The notes below the pieces were generated by a model. The model did not search any database and was not told where the DNA came from. It worked only from the letters and a program-made list of their open reading frames with translations. From Isohypsibius dastychi (lineage: Eukaryota > Tardigrada > Eutardigrada > Parachela > Isohypsibiidae): a DNA stretch of 22,201 nucleotides. Made by a program: the position numbers and the translations under genes. Shown here in pieces: positions 1 through 10,267 of this stretch; the stretch's first letter is position 1, and each line of letters opens with the position of its first letter. The stretch lies in the NCBI GenBank assembly GCA_034696485.1, contig JAQIWT010000364.1, positions 1 through 22,201 of the forward strand, read 5' to 3'.

Positions 1-606
1 TCGATGTAGGACATATAAATCACCCCATCAATCATACATGCGATCATTATCCATCCGTTATTTCTTTCATAAGGTGAGCACATCAATTCGTAGATTTTTC
101 CTCTCCAACAAACAACATCTAAATTTGGTCTGAAAATCGAAAATTACTTTATGTCCGGAAACCAGAGTATGCAGTTTACTTTACTGCCAAAAACTCCTTT
201 TTGTGGTGTACGATCCATCTTAAGAGCAATTCCAGATGATCCTGCTTTTGTGGATCGTCGGGTTTGACTCGGGAAACAAAGGTGTCCATTCCTTGATCCA
301 GATTCAGGTTCAATCCTCGCACATTTCGCTGTGGTCCACGTCGATGCAGCACACGCAAGCCCCTTCTGTCATCATGATATTCCCGATGGTAATTGTCCAG
401 ATACGGTCCGGTAATCGTGAAAGAACCAATCTGCAGAAAAATCTTCGTTTTGAAACTTCGAAATGAAGCCAAACGGCACATGTTGAGAACGAGTGTACCT
501 CTTCAGGTTCGCGCACTGATGGGAATGATCGGTCAAACTGTTCATAATTTTGCATTGGATGCTTGGGAAAACGTTCCGGAACCGTGTTCTTGGAAAGAGC
601 AGTCAT
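1..606 (-). CDS. DXO: Decapping exoribonuclease DXO/Dom3Z (RAI1 family), 5' part, truncated by window edge
   Basis: DXO/Dom-3 proteins remove incomplete or non-canonical (including NAD) RNA caps and degrade the RNA 5' to 3'. I model three exons: complement(606..499, 431..180, 129..1). The introns are 67 bp (498..432, acceptor TTTTTCTGCAG) and 50 bp (179..130, acceptor TTTTCAG). The joined protein starts MTALSKNTV. It runs through FPSVREPEE, then IGSFTITG, HREYHDDRRGLRVL and VVCWRGKIYEL to SPYERNNGW. This matches the family N-terminus segment by segment (FPFYRRPSELGCF, QYHGDARALRYY, VTWRGHLTKL and PYERQEGW in the human enzyme). The Arg of PYER is active-site motif I. The acidic and lysine motifs II-IV would lie beyond position 1. 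The start codon 604-606 is the first good ATG before the conserved block; an ATG at 553-555 is an alternative. The frame closes at both junctions, so the identity is secure. The exact start is less certain. Confidence 0.85.
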
Positions 607-947
607 TTTGGAAGTTATTCGGACTTGCAAGTACTCTTGCAAACTCTCTTGGGAGAACTCAAGACGTAAACAAGGCCGACCTAGGCGGAGCGGTAAACCA
701 ACGAGTAAAGCGGAGCGGCAGCTGTCAGCTGTGAGATGAGTGATGAGCATCCATAAAATTTGTTGGTTTTGTACGAAAAACACGTTGACAGAATTTCTCC
801 TGTTTCAGTGCACAGCTGTTTTGTGCTTACTTTCTCAGTTGGCTTGGTGAATTATCCTCGGTGGATTTCAAAGCTTTCATCGGACGTAGTCCCGCTGATC
901 CATGTGTTGACTTCCGTTCCCCATTTCTTCCCCGTGACACCAGCGCC
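607..947. promoter_or_regulatory. Divergent promoter / 5' region shared by DXO and CEPT genes
   Basis: These 341 bp separate the proposed start codons of two genes pointing away from each other, so both promoters and 5' leaders must lie here. Visible structure: a 9-bp direct repeat GCGGAGCGG at 685-693 and 710-718, followed by two E-boxes CAGCTG one base apart (719-724, 726-731), and a third CAGCTG at 813-818. On the plus strand TTTCAG (ending 808) and TTTCTCAG (ending 838) look like splice acceptors. They could receive an upstream non-coding exon or a spliced leader for the CEPT transcript. No TATA box is evident. Which element acts on which gene is inference. Confidence 0.45.
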
Positions 948-2674
948 ATGGGTCTCCAGCCTATTTTGAACAACCAACAGCTCTTGAAGCTCAAAGAGCA
1001 CAAATATGCGTGTATCAATCATTCGTTCTTGGATCAATATATGAATCCTTTCTGGATCTGGCTGGAGCTGAAAATACCCGTGTCGATCCACGCTAACACT
1101 TTGACGCTTGCTGGCCTTGTTGTGAATGTTGTGACCACGCTCATTCTTGTTTACTTCAGTCCTGATGCTAAAACGACGGTAAGAACGTTTTAAAATATAT
1201 GTTGGTCTTATTTTAGAGACATTCCGTTTTTGTTTTCTTGCAGGCACCATCATGGGCTTACCTCACCTGCTGTTTGGGAATATTTATTTATCAAACTCTG
1301 GATGCTATGGATGGGAAGCATGCTCGAAGAACCAACACCAGCTCTCCACTAGGAGAACTTTTCGATCACGGATGCGATTCGCTTTCCACACGTAAGTCGG
1401 TTGGAAAAAATACTTTTCTACCCAGGTTTCGCCAGCGCGTTGTGACAATTCTCAACGTATCTCTTATGGCTGACGAAATGTTTTTGTTCTAGTTTTCGTT
1501 ATTATTGGAATTTGCATATGTTTGAAACTCGGAGAGAAACCATTGTGGATGGCATTTTTCGTGGCGAGCTCTATGGGTTTGTATTATGTGGCGCACTGGC
1601 AGACGTATGTTACCGGAAGTCTTCAGTTTGGAAAGTAAACAGTTTTTTCTTCTTAGTAGCGCATCGCTTGCCTGTAACTCTTTGTTGTTTTTCAGGTTTG
1701 ATGTCACGGAATTACAGTTTGTGTGTATGTCAGCCCATTTAATAGCCACCTTTCTTGGACCCGACTTCTGGAGTGCGATGGTGAGCGTGACTTTTCTTCA
1801 CGAATAATAGTGATCATGCTGAAGTTTGTTCAATAGATTCCAGGAACCACCTACAGCATTCGGGATGGCATTTGTATTTGGATGATATTCGCCGTTACAG
1901 CTGCAGTATGGATGAAATTTGTCATAATTCTAAACGGAGGCCCAGGCAGAAATGGGTCTGCAGTCGGGGTGAATATCCGTAATTTAATCTGACTCACTGT
2001 CTCAATCGTTTTCTTCCTAGAACATGAGCATCATATCGCCCCTTTTCCCGGCGGTTGCTGTATCGTGGATGGCCTATTATGTGTTTAATGCTCATGCTCC
2101 ATTTGGGGACAGCTATTTGGTCTACATGTTCGTTTTCGGAATTCTCTCTTGCAAAGTGACGAATAGACTCGTGGTAAGCTGTTTTCCTCCGTGAAGAAAG
2201 AAAATTCTTGGTTTTGAATCTGAGCTGTTCTCCAGATTGCTCACATGTCTCAAAGTGAAATGCGATTGTTGGATACGGCTTATTTGGTACCCGGGGCAAT
2301 GATTGCTATGGATTATTGGAGCGTCTTGAAGTGGATACCGGTGAATCTGTTATTATGGATAGGCGTTGTGAGTCTGGCTGTAAATAAGTTGGTTTTCTTG
2401 GTAGACAATCAATTGTTTGACTTCCCAGGTACATAGCACTCTGGATTTACTTTTTTACTGTATTCGAGTCTGCATTGAGATTAGAGACTATCTGGGAATT
2501 ACGGTGTTCTCCATGGCTCCAGCTCCGCATGCGACGAACGTGAAGAACGCTGCAGGACCTTCTTTGCAGAAACGGCCCCTAGTAGGCCGACCTCTTCCGG
2601 CTCGAATTAATACGACCACGAAGGAAGGATCGCCTCGCGTTGCCCTCTCAGCATCACAGCGCCCTCTTTCTTAA
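948..2674 (+). CDS. CEPT1: Choline/ethanolamine phosphotransferase (CDP-alcohol phosphatidyltransferase), 8 exons, complete
   Basis: This enzyme transfers phosphocholine or phosphoethanolamine from the CDP-alcohol to diacylglycerol, the last Kennedy-pathway step, in ER/Golgi membranes. Exons: 948..1178, 1244..1391, 1493..1634, 1696..1780, 1837..1968, 2021..2173, 2236..2367, 2429..2674. Introns are 52-101 bp, all GT-AG. The frame stays open and gives 422 aa; human CEPT1 is 416 aa. The family signature DGxxARx8GxxxDxxxD is intact at about residues 100-122 ([10 protein letters not shown], then GELFDHGCD), so the enzyme should be active. Other family blocks visible are [36 protein letters not shown] and the C-terminal RVCIEI. 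Hydrophobic segments through the length fit a polytopic membrane protein. The start ATG precedes the conserved N-terminal block ([11 protein letters not shown]). The C-terminal tail of about 50 residues, rich in Pro, Ala, Arg and Ser, is not conserved. A choline-only (CHPT1) or ethanolamine-only (EPT1) specificity cannot be excluded from sequence. Confidence 0.95.
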
Positions 2675-3570
2675 CGCCTTATATTGGCGGAGATGCAGTT
2701 AATTTTTCCCGATAAAATCGTTACCAGAATACACAGATGTTATCTTTTGCGTGTCCGAATTAAATACATCGTAGATTTGGCTGGGCTAAACTCTTTCCTT
2801 GACCTTTCCTCTGAAACAGTCCCGATTTGTTTGCCGTTTGTGTGCTTGGTTTTACCACAGCATTTGAGTTATTCTTCCTTTCTGTCCGATGAGTTTTTTA
2901 GGCCATTGATTTTATCAATCTTTGTTTGGCGGTGCTGTATATTAATAAAGTAAGAAATTTGATTATTTCTCATGTGCGGTTTTCTGGTAGTAATTTCAGG
3001 CCACTGGTAACCAACCAGCCAATAGAACATGTGGGCTGGGCCAAGACCAACCACTACAGCGACCAGAGAGACGATTTATGCCTTTATGCTGCGTTTTGTG
3101 CTTGGCCAGCAAAACTTATCTTGAAATTCGGTGTGAGACGAGGAAAGCCAAAGTTTGCCATACTCAAACAAAATATGCTATCGCTCTCTGTGGATGATTC
3201 CGACAAGGACTTCTTCGTTTAATTCAAGCTGGACCTGCTGGGGATTGTTTGACGTTTGGAATTGAATAGGAACACCGATTTCCCGAGCGACATTTTGTGC
3301 GTCAACGAGGATTGGAAAGTTTGCATTGGAAAGTGTTGCTGACGAAGTCGTATTATATCGTCCAACATTTGAGAGCCAGCTGGGCTGAGATAAACGGTTT
3401 GGGATTGTTACTTTTAATCGTCGGCACCTTCTCGGCATTCCCTCTGATCTCCTGATCGAGAAGAACTCGGAATTTGCGAAAGAGAGGATTGCGCTTCAAG
3501 CACTGGACAAAGAGCTATGGAATTTCGTTTGAAAAGGAATAACCACAGCTGATGTTCAACAAACGACAAC
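2675..3570. other. CEPT 3' UTR and spacer; no gene recognised
   Basis: This stretch holds the CEPT 3' UTR (to about 2960-2980 if the AATAAA at 2944 is used) and then spacer up to the signal-peptide exon at 3571. Short open frames occur on both strands, for example minus 3438..3178 and 3737..3414. None resembles a family I know, and none joins to a neighbour by a convincing splice. Confidence 0.4.
2944..2949 (+). terminator. Probable poly(A) signal of CEPT gene
   Basis: A canonical AATAAA lies 270 bp after the CEPT stop codon, with AT- and T-rich sequence before it (2860-2940) and no earlier AATAAA in the 3' region. Cleavage would be expected roughly 10-30 bp downstream. Confidence 0.4.
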
Positions 3571-3676
3571 ATGGACATCAACCGGAAAACGTTCTTGTTA
3601 TTTTTCTCATGTTTGGCGATGATGCCAACGATGGCATGGAACCTGGCTCGCGCAGTGGAAAGGCTCCCAGAAAAAG
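3571..3676 (+). CDS. Egfr: Candidate alternative first exon of Egfr (signal peptide exon)
   Basis: This 106-bp exon opens with ATG in good initiation context (A at -3, G at +4). It encodes a short N-region MDINRK, then a hydrophobic core TFLLFFSCLAMMPTMAW, a classic secretory signal with a plausible cleavage after TMA. The mature stub ends RLPEK. A donor AAAAAG|GTAGGA follows and leaves one base (G) of a split codon, phase 1. The Egfr exon 2 acceptor at 10857 supplies the other two bases (TA), giving Val then Cys-Asp-Gly-Thr. The joint PEK-V-CDGT resembles the EEKK-VC start of vertebrate EGFR. Drosophila Egfr is known to use two alternative first exons. The alternative is that this is the first exon of an unrelated secreted-protein gene whose later exons I could not find. 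The phase match alone has a one-in-three chance. Confidence 0.45.
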
Positions 3677-3797
3677 GTAGGATTTGTTTGTCTAAATTGA
3701 AATTCGAGTTATACGTACTTGGAAGAACTTTGATCAATTTAGAATTCCGTAGTGGTTAATTTCCGTATTACTTCGATCTTCGAAGTCGAAGAAGGTT

Positions 3798-3865
3798 GGT
3801 CTACTCATAGTGATACTGAAAGAGTTTTCAAGTAGAAAGAGCTTTCAGTATCACTATGGTCTACT
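3798..3865. repeat. 53-bp palindrome flanked by GGTCTACT direct repeats
   Basis: A perfect 17-bp inverted repeat, CATAGTGATACTGAAAG (3806-3822) and its complement CTTTCAGTATCACTATG (3842-3858), encloses a 19-nt loop. The palindrome is bracketed by the direct repeat GGTCTACT at 3798-3805 and 3858-3865; the last G of the right arm is shared. This looks like a tiny foldback insertion with a 7-8 bp target duplication, or the remnant ends of a larger transposon. In RNA it would form a stable hairpin. Confidence 0.6.
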
Positions 3866-3908
3866 ATAGGCGCGGTATTCTCTAAGGTTCATTCTCATTA
3901 TCTGACTT

Positions 3909-4445
3909 CTAGGTTGAATTTGGGGTTGAGTCTGGTGTTCGGGGTTCCATTGTTTGACGTGGTTTGGAGATTAGGTTGTCTCTTTTTTCCCGAGGATATA
4001 TTGATAGGGTGTGAGAATAAGTTTGTCTGGATTGTTCAAATAATTGACTTTGTGGGTTACGCGCTGTGAATTTTTGATGATTGCCCTTCTTCAAAGTGTT
4101 TTGCCACAGAATCATCTGTGAAACGATTTTTAACATCGACCTGCTGTTTAACTGGTGTCCGGTTTTATTTTGTGGAAACTGTTGATAACTTTTTGTTGAC
4201 GAAATCCGAATGATAATAAGGGCCAGATTGTCGGAGACAAATTGGGCATTTAATGTATCGGAATTTTGAGTGTTGGCCATGTTTCTGCTGTTCTGTACAA
4301 TGTCTGCCTTCATTCGTGCTTTGTTGGAAGTATAAAGCAGATGAGCACCAGACAAGAGAGAGATACCTTGAGGCGCCGAATTTTGCGTTGATCCTTTGCA
4401 GCTTCTCTCAACTCGAGCCTCTACCTCTGAAATTCTGCTCTTCAT
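3909..4445 (-). CDS. Unassigned antisense open reading frame (178 aa), doubtful
   Basis: An uninterrupted minus-strand frame of 178 codons starts at ATG 4445-4443 and ends TAG. The translation is hydrophilic and rich in Ser, Gln, Asn, Thr and Arg, with no signal peptide, no membrane segment and no motif I recognise (it begins MKSRISEVEARVERSCKG). It lies in the long non-coding stretch between the CEPT gene and the main Egfr exons. One frame of this length is only mildly surprising in 22 kb. No minus-strand poly(A) signal was evident nearby. It could be a nested gene, one exon of one, or chance. I favour chance. Confidence 0.15.
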   Translation of the reverse strand: MKSRISEVEARVERSCKGSTQNSAPQGISLLSGAHLLYTSNKARMKADIVQNSRNMANTQNSDTLNAQFVSDNLALIIIRISSTKSYQQFPQNKTGHQLNSRSMLKIVSQMILWQNTLKKGNHQKFTARNPQSQLFEQSRQTYSHTLSIYPREKRDNLISKPRQTMEPRTPDSTPNST

Positions 4446-5029
4446 TAATCCTCACTTTTGTGTCTGCATGGGAAACCTGATCATGATCGCCAAATTCCTT
4501 CCCACTTGCAGGGCTCACTTGACTAGTTGCGCGGAAAAAGATGATAAAATATGCTGCCAGAAACAGGGGGTTACCGGTGCGGTCAGTCGGTCACCATTAT
4601 AATATCGTCATAAATTCAGGCAGTTCAACCGAAGTTTATAGATAAGATGGTCATTAATGTTGTTGTTGGTAGCCCGCGGCTCTCGATACAAAGAGAATGT
4701 GTGGAAAACATGGATATATAATAGAGAATGAAAATGACACACACCTTAATTTTGGTGTCGAGTGGCTAAAAAACGTAACGATAGCGTTTTTTGTTGTTTC
4801 TCTCGTTAGTTGATACGTCGCGTGAATTTTGCCTCTCAGAACGCAGTTTTGACGCGCTAGATCAGATTTACGAGAAATTACGTTCTCAGTGAGCAATGTG
4901 CTTGACAAGTCAATTAATAAAAAAATGCCGAGGCGGATGATTCACTGTGTTGATGATTTTCTGCGGTTGGTTTGGTGTAAAGAAAATTCCCGAAACATTA
5001 TCTGGTCTTCATCGGCTTCAGTGGGCCCT

Positions 5030-5258
5030 TACAAAGATAGATTATCTGAGTGAATTATTTGAAATAATTATATTCCGCGGTCCTCAATTTTGAGCGGTGC
5101 GAGGCGAGGTGAGGCGACCAGATAATCCAGACCAGATAATCAGAAAAACCAGCTCACGAGCTGGTTATTTATATAATTCAGAATTATATTTCACGCCAAT
5201 TGGTGATTTTCAGAAAATATAATCAGGATAATAATTATTTAGATAATCTATCTTTGTA
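5030..5258. mobile_element. MITE-like element with TA target duplication and 16-bp terminal inverted repeats
   Basis: CAAAGATAGATTATCT (5032-5047) recurs as its exact complement AGATAATCTATCTTTG at 5241-5256, and each end is flanked by the dinucleotide TA. The symmetry runs one base further (TTA/TAA). The 225-bp body has no open frame. It is AT-rich at the ends with a GC-rich centre. Inside are a perfect hairpin AACCAGCTC-AC-GAGCTGGTT (about 5148-5167), tandem 14-bp units with GACCAGATAAT at 5116-5126 and 5130-5140, and GAGGCGAGGTGAGGCGA (5101-5117). GACCAGATAAT is the complement of ATTATCTGGTC just outside the left end (4998-5008), suggesting a second, nested or older inverted repeat. TA duplications and size fit Tc1/mariner-type MITEs. 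Family assignment is inference. Confidence 0.65.
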
Positions 5259-6434
5259 ATGTGCCAGTATGTTGACTTTTCATCATCGCCCAACAAGACT
5301 ACAGTGATTAACAAAAGTCGCACGACTTGCTAGACCAGTTTGAGATCGTTTAAGATTTCAGCAAGTTATGCATATCCGGTGACACTCTGCATCAGATGTA
5401 CTACCACAATAATCCGCTAACACGAGGAGGCTACATGATGTAATGTTTTCTCTTCAATCGAAGACAGCTGGGTTTTTTCACCAGACAAACCGGAACTCCG
5501 GGTAAAAAACTGCGTTTCTTTTTAGTCTTTTATCTTTTCTGTTCTTCGAACCCAGGATGCAGTATAAACTGAATAACAAACTGGCAATCGTAAACTTTAT
5601 ATGATAATATTTGGAGAAGACGATGAAATCTCCCCCTGAACTAAAACTATCATAACTCGTGGCGAAATGGATGGGACTTTAAAAGGTTAATTGACTCTAT
5701 AAAACAGTATGTTTGGCACTTTTTAGCGCATCAGCCATTCATGAGTTTTCCAAGAGCCTCGATGGATGTGTTTGAACACTCGCTGTGGTGTTGTTTGATG
5801 GTAGTTGGCAATTGGCATATGTTCTAGATGGATGTGCCCATGGCTCCATGAAGGGTTTATGATAGTACCAGCTCTTGACGTTGCTTAAAATTCGATTCTG
5901 TGTAAATAATATATTCATATTGCTGGAGAAGATGCGAAGAATCGTGCTGGATCTGCGTTAATTTCCGTTCTGCTTTTCCGGCACCGGCTCCACCCGTTGT
6001 CCAGTTCGCCGGTCTGCCGGCTGTTTTTTAGATGTTTGTTGGTCAGAAACGACATTAGAACTGAATGTTCAAATCAACGCCGTGTCTTTTCGATGCCAAA
6101 ATTGCAGGAGAGGTGTCTGGCTCTAGGAGTTCCAACTTAAAATAAATAACCACTCCTTGCTTTCAAGTTCTTTAAATTGCTTTGGTAACTGGCAGTTGCC
6201 CTGAAGTTTGAAATATTATCTCGTCATTTGATGATGCTTGCAGTTCTGGATACGTGAGTTTTCTGTAGTTGATAAGAACCAGAACATTTTGTCATCGGCT
6301 TTCTTTGGGGTGGAATATTTTCTGGAAAATGCGGGAACCATAGACGTGTATGCTACTAGTGTATTATACTGCAGTATAGTAGATAATATTAATTCGGATA
6401 CATTCCCTTCTTGCTGTTTGCCCAAACACCGCGA

Positions 6435-6457
6435 AAATGAGACGTGTCGTCTCATTT
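6435..6457. repeat. Short perfect hairpin (10-bp stem, 3-nt loop)
   Basis: AAATGAGACG, loop TGT, then CGTCTCATTT. It lies in non-coding sequence upstream of the main Egfr exons. It is not next to any recognised gene, so no function is assigned. Confidence 0.6.
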
Positions 6458-8340
6458 GTTGATCTTGGGATCCTGCTATCTACTGTCGTGGAGCGTTGTG
6501 ATCGATTATTAAAAAAATTGACACATGTCGGTGTTGTTTATTTGTCGAGACCACTTTTTTTGTCTAGCGTTCCATTTTTTGAGACGCGATGTGGAACGGT
6601 TGGTTTTTGAAATGTATGAGAGCTTTGTTCCTTTATACGCTGTGGCGCTGCAAATCAGAGAGATTCTTTGAAGAGTTGTACGTGATGAACTAGATCAACG
6701 CATGTGTTTGATTACATTTCCGTCTAATGAAGAACGTCGATTCTAGTGATTGATATTGGGGAATAAAGAGGGAATGGTGTTGATTAGGTTTTTGTTCTGA
6801 TTTCCCGAGAGTTTGCGATGTCTTCGCACGGGAAGGATTGGTTTGTGTCGACGTGGCGACCAGGCACCAAGATAAAGTTACAAATATTTTGATCCTCAAT
6901 TTGTATCACACGGTTCTTGGTTCGGCATGTTCGTGTCAGGGTTCCTGGCGTGTTGGTGACATTTCGCTGTGATGACAAAGGGAAGCTGGAATCGTATAAC
7001 CTGCAGATGGCGCCACTTTTTTGGACTTTTTGCCATACCTTTTGCCATTTGTTTTTAAGGTAATGATGCTTCATTTGAGCCCGGCTTTTGCACTAGCTTT
7101 GAATGATTCTTCTGACTCTTTTTTATTGATTTTAAATTGAATATTTGAGTGGTTGTTTATGATAGTGCGATATTCGGTTTGTTCCCAGAAATTCAGACGA
7201 GTGCATTTACAAGTGAGATTTCATGTACAAGATCAAGATTTGTTCCGGTTCCGATGGTCGAATTCGCCAGCCGGTACAGCACGGGAGCGAGCATGAAACG
7301 AAAATAGTTCTGTGGTCCAGAATCTTACCTGTATGTATTTCCAGATATGAGAACTGGTTTGGAGAGGCGTCTGTGTCAATGTTTGATTTTCTCTCAATGC
7401 CAGCGCGCGAACATTTTCTTGTGAACGGGCATAAAATGGCTGCCACCATGCACCATAACCTTCTCATTCTCCTTCTTCCGAGACAATAGGGGCGATCTGC
7501 ATACCTGTAATTGTCTTTTGCGAACGGCGATCTTTCAAGTAAGCTGCAAATTGTTGCTTCGTCCACCGAACTGCGGAGACGCAGGATAAGAGCCAGACTA
7601 GAAGTTGCCATCCACCTGCTGTTCTGATGTGCAAACACTGTCTTTGAATCAGGAGAATTCTAAAATCCGAGCAGCTGTTTTTGTCGTCAAAGAATATATA
7701 ATTGCTACTGTATTTGAAATTTTAAGATTGCAGGTAGATCAGTGGACGGAAATTTTCTGGGTCTGTTTGAGGGCTGAAATCGAACCGTATTCGGCATCAG
7801 AACGAATTCCTTTTGAGAATGGTGACGTACCCAGCATGTTCGGGATCCGCTTGCCGTAAATCCAGCAGAAAGTCAAATAAGGCCATTTACGATGGTTTAT
7901 CAATCATTGAGGTTTCGGATATGTTTCGTCGACTTCTCGATGACCAAAAGAATAATGGGTTCTGATTGTCCACTTGACCTCTACGAACGCATCTCTGCAT
8001 CCTATCTTCAGAACGCCAGTCTTATCTAATTTACCTGGTAGATGGTCTCAGTCTAAAATGTTTATTAGTGATAACACGAAACGTGAATAATTGAGATTGC
8101 TTGGTAGGGGGTTATTAACAGGGAAGAGCGTGGTGAGGAAGGAAGCATTTGCAGCGTGTTGCGATAAAGATCGAAAAATCACAGAGATGGCTTGCTCACA
8201 TTCCGTGGACAAGGTGCTTCTCGTTCTGCCCACTTTAGTTGACAAAAGATAATTATGTGCAATTTAAAATGGACAAAATGAAACATTCCTATGGTGGAAA
8301 ACTGAGAAGCTCTGCCAACCAACTGTTGCATTCTTTTTCT

Positions 8341-8468
8341 CTGAGCACTCTGATGCTCAGCTTTTTGCAGTGACAAAAATCCGCACAGAACACAACTGAA
8401 GTTGTTTTCTGCACAGTATCTCTTCAGCGGAATATGAAATTTGAGTTGTTTTTAGCTGTTTTAACAGC
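8341..8468. repeat. Cluster of three short hairpins
   Basis: Three separate stem-loops lie within 130 bp: CTGAGCA/TGCTCAG with a 6-nt loop (8341-8360), CAGAACACAACT/AGTTGTTTTCTG with one mismatch and a 2-nt loop (8386-8411), and GCTGTT/AACAGC with a 2-nt loop (8455-8468). Each alone could be chance. The cluster in non-coding DNA is mildly unusual. Confidence 0.4.
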
Positions 8469-9574
8469 ACTCAAAGTACATATTAATAGAGGTTTTTTCC
8501 GAAAAATCCAGATGGATATCGCAGAAAATATTCAGAATTTGCCTGACTGTTGCTGGATTTCCAACAAGGATCTTTTGTCCTAAAGAATAAGTGCTGCGCT
8601 AGCCAGTGAAGTAGATTGATGAAAGGCGTAGTTTTCTAGTGCACCTGATATACCTTATTGCCGGCCTGATTGGTAGCCACTACGAAATCATAGTTCAGCT
8701 TATCGCAAGAGGTCGAACTTCACCTGGCTGGGCTCCAAGATCATAACCATGCCTTTTAGTTTCGGACTTTTCTCTAATCGCCAGCTGAAAGTGGCTCCGT
8801 GCTTAACGCTTTTACCTATCAACTAATGCAAATACTTCACGATTTTCCTGCTTGATTATTCTTGGTTTGCTCAACTGGACCTGGATGAAGGCTTTAGATA
8901 CTGGAACGATTAAATCCCAAGTGATAAGATTTTATTTGAGGAGATTTCATTGGTGAAGTTGGTCAGCAGACCGTGCATTCTGCATCGGAATTTAATGCTG
9001 TTTTGATTGTTGGATTAAACGTTGTTTGTGGCTGCGCGATCTGCGCATTTGATCTGTTAACGGAAAGTGTCCTTGGTTGCATCCCCGATCACACGCCAGG
9101 TCGATATTGTGGTGCTCCAATTATCACATGCTTGATAAAGCGTCAGCAGTTTGATGATATGCAACAGGTTTGGTTGTTATCTGCAGCTTGATGTCGAATG
9201 AGAGCGGGAGAACCATTCGTGTTTATAGTTTGACCTGAACTTTCACATCTGATTGTAAATTAAAAGTTATGCATGTAATTTAGTTAAGAAGTTGTTTTCT
9301 CAGGAGCATTTGATACCGAGTTGTAAAACGATTTTATTCACCTGTCCACAACATTCTTCGATCTCTGTAGCCAGTTTCGCTAATTAAGCGAGACTCGGCG
9401 CCAGGAAAAAAGCGTTGCTCTTTTTCTGTTGTTCGTCAGACAATTTTGCAGCAACATCGCGCTCTCGTGCATGTAAGAGCCTAAGCTACAAAATAAAGGG
9501 AACGAGAAGGGGATTATTGTCGCGTTAATCGGTGTCAATTGCGGCACGTGGTTTCGAATTTCCAGCCGTAGTTG

Positions 9575-9674
9575 GTCTGAGATGGAGAGCAGCCGATATT
9601 ATCCTTTGTCTCCGACAAGAGGACTCCGTCGCAATCCACATTCAAAGATGATATTTAATTTCATCATCTCAGAC
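9575..9674. repeat. 10-bp inverted repeat pair, 80 bp apart
   Basis: GTCTGAGATG (9575-9584) is repeated as its complement CATCTCAGAC (9665-9674). A smaller fold, GATGA...TCATC, sits inside the right end. It lies about 600 bp upstream of the main Egfr first exon. It may be chance or a small element remnant; no target duplication was seen. Confidence 0.3.
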
Positions 9675-10267
9675 TATCGAAATTTACGTTTTCCGTTCTC
9701 TCGAGATTTTCGATTAATCTTTAATTTGTTTGTGAGACTGGGCTGTTAGAATGTGTTCTAATTTCTGATCCAGGCCTCTAGTTATCTATACTATTTCCGT
9801 AAAGATAAAGAGGGTTGTTTTTATATTGCTGTGTTTTGAGATAGCAAAAGCCCCGATTTGCTCTCGTGTTATCAAATTGAGTTGCATTCCTACTGAAACG
9901 CGAAAACCGTTATTTGAATTTTTGTATGCCCTCATTTTTCGTATGAATCAATTTTGAATCTTGATCACTAGATGAAATGTCTCGAAATTCGGTCTGAGAA
10001 AGTGTAGTAAACGTAAACTCTCAAAGAATGTCCACATTGTTACAATTTTGGCGTACAGGGAGACTGTCTTTCAAAAGTGTTTATTATGGTTCTCCCCAGG
10101 AGCTCATTCGGGTTTATTTTCGGTCAAGCTCGACAGCTCACGGTTTGGTTTTTCAGACACACTTAACGCACTTTCGCGTTGAGTTATTATCGTTTAAATA
10201 TAATGGCCGGTGGCCTGCTGTTGAAGCGTTGTGACCATTGGTCGTGGACACCATCGTTTTGCTCAGA

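Larger units (their letters stand above)
3677..10267. other. Long non-coding stretch: possible 5' intron and upstream regulatory region of Egfr
   Basis: About 6.6 kb without a recognisable conserved gene. If the exon at 3571 belongs to Egfr this is the bulk of a 7.2-kb intron (3677..10857). If not, it is the Egfr upstream region. It contains the 53-bp palindrome at 3806-3858, an antisense open frame at 3909-4445, a MITE-like element at 5030-5258, hairpins at 6435-6457, 8341-8360, 8386-8411 and 8455-8468, and an inverted repeat at 9575/9665. TGCATG occurs at 9270-9275 and 9468-9473. Open frames at 7207-7638 (minus) and 7223-7489 (plus) overlap each other, lack family resemblance and are probably chance. 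No tRNA was seen. Confidence 0.5.

Noticed and set aside
176-481. Single-exon reading of the DXO frame starting at the ATG at 481-479
   Set aside because: The segment before the IGSF block contains a strong acceptor (TTTTTCTGCAG ending at 432). Joining to the exon ending at 499 restores the conserved FPSVREPEE-IGSF sequence, so this ATG lies in an intron.
3178-3438. Minus-strand open frame of 86 codons with protein-like composition
   Set aside because: No family resemblance. The upstream open frame joins to it only out of frame or into an early stop. It is probably chance in the CEPT/Egfr spacer.
7207-7638. Overlapping open frames on both strands (143 and 88 codons)
   Set aside because: They overlap in opposite senses, match no family, and show no convincing splice or promoter context.
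9270-9473. Two TGCATG sites upstream of the main Egfr first exon
   Set aside because: The hexamer is expected several times by chance in a window of this size. There is no nearby exon to link them to RBFOX control.
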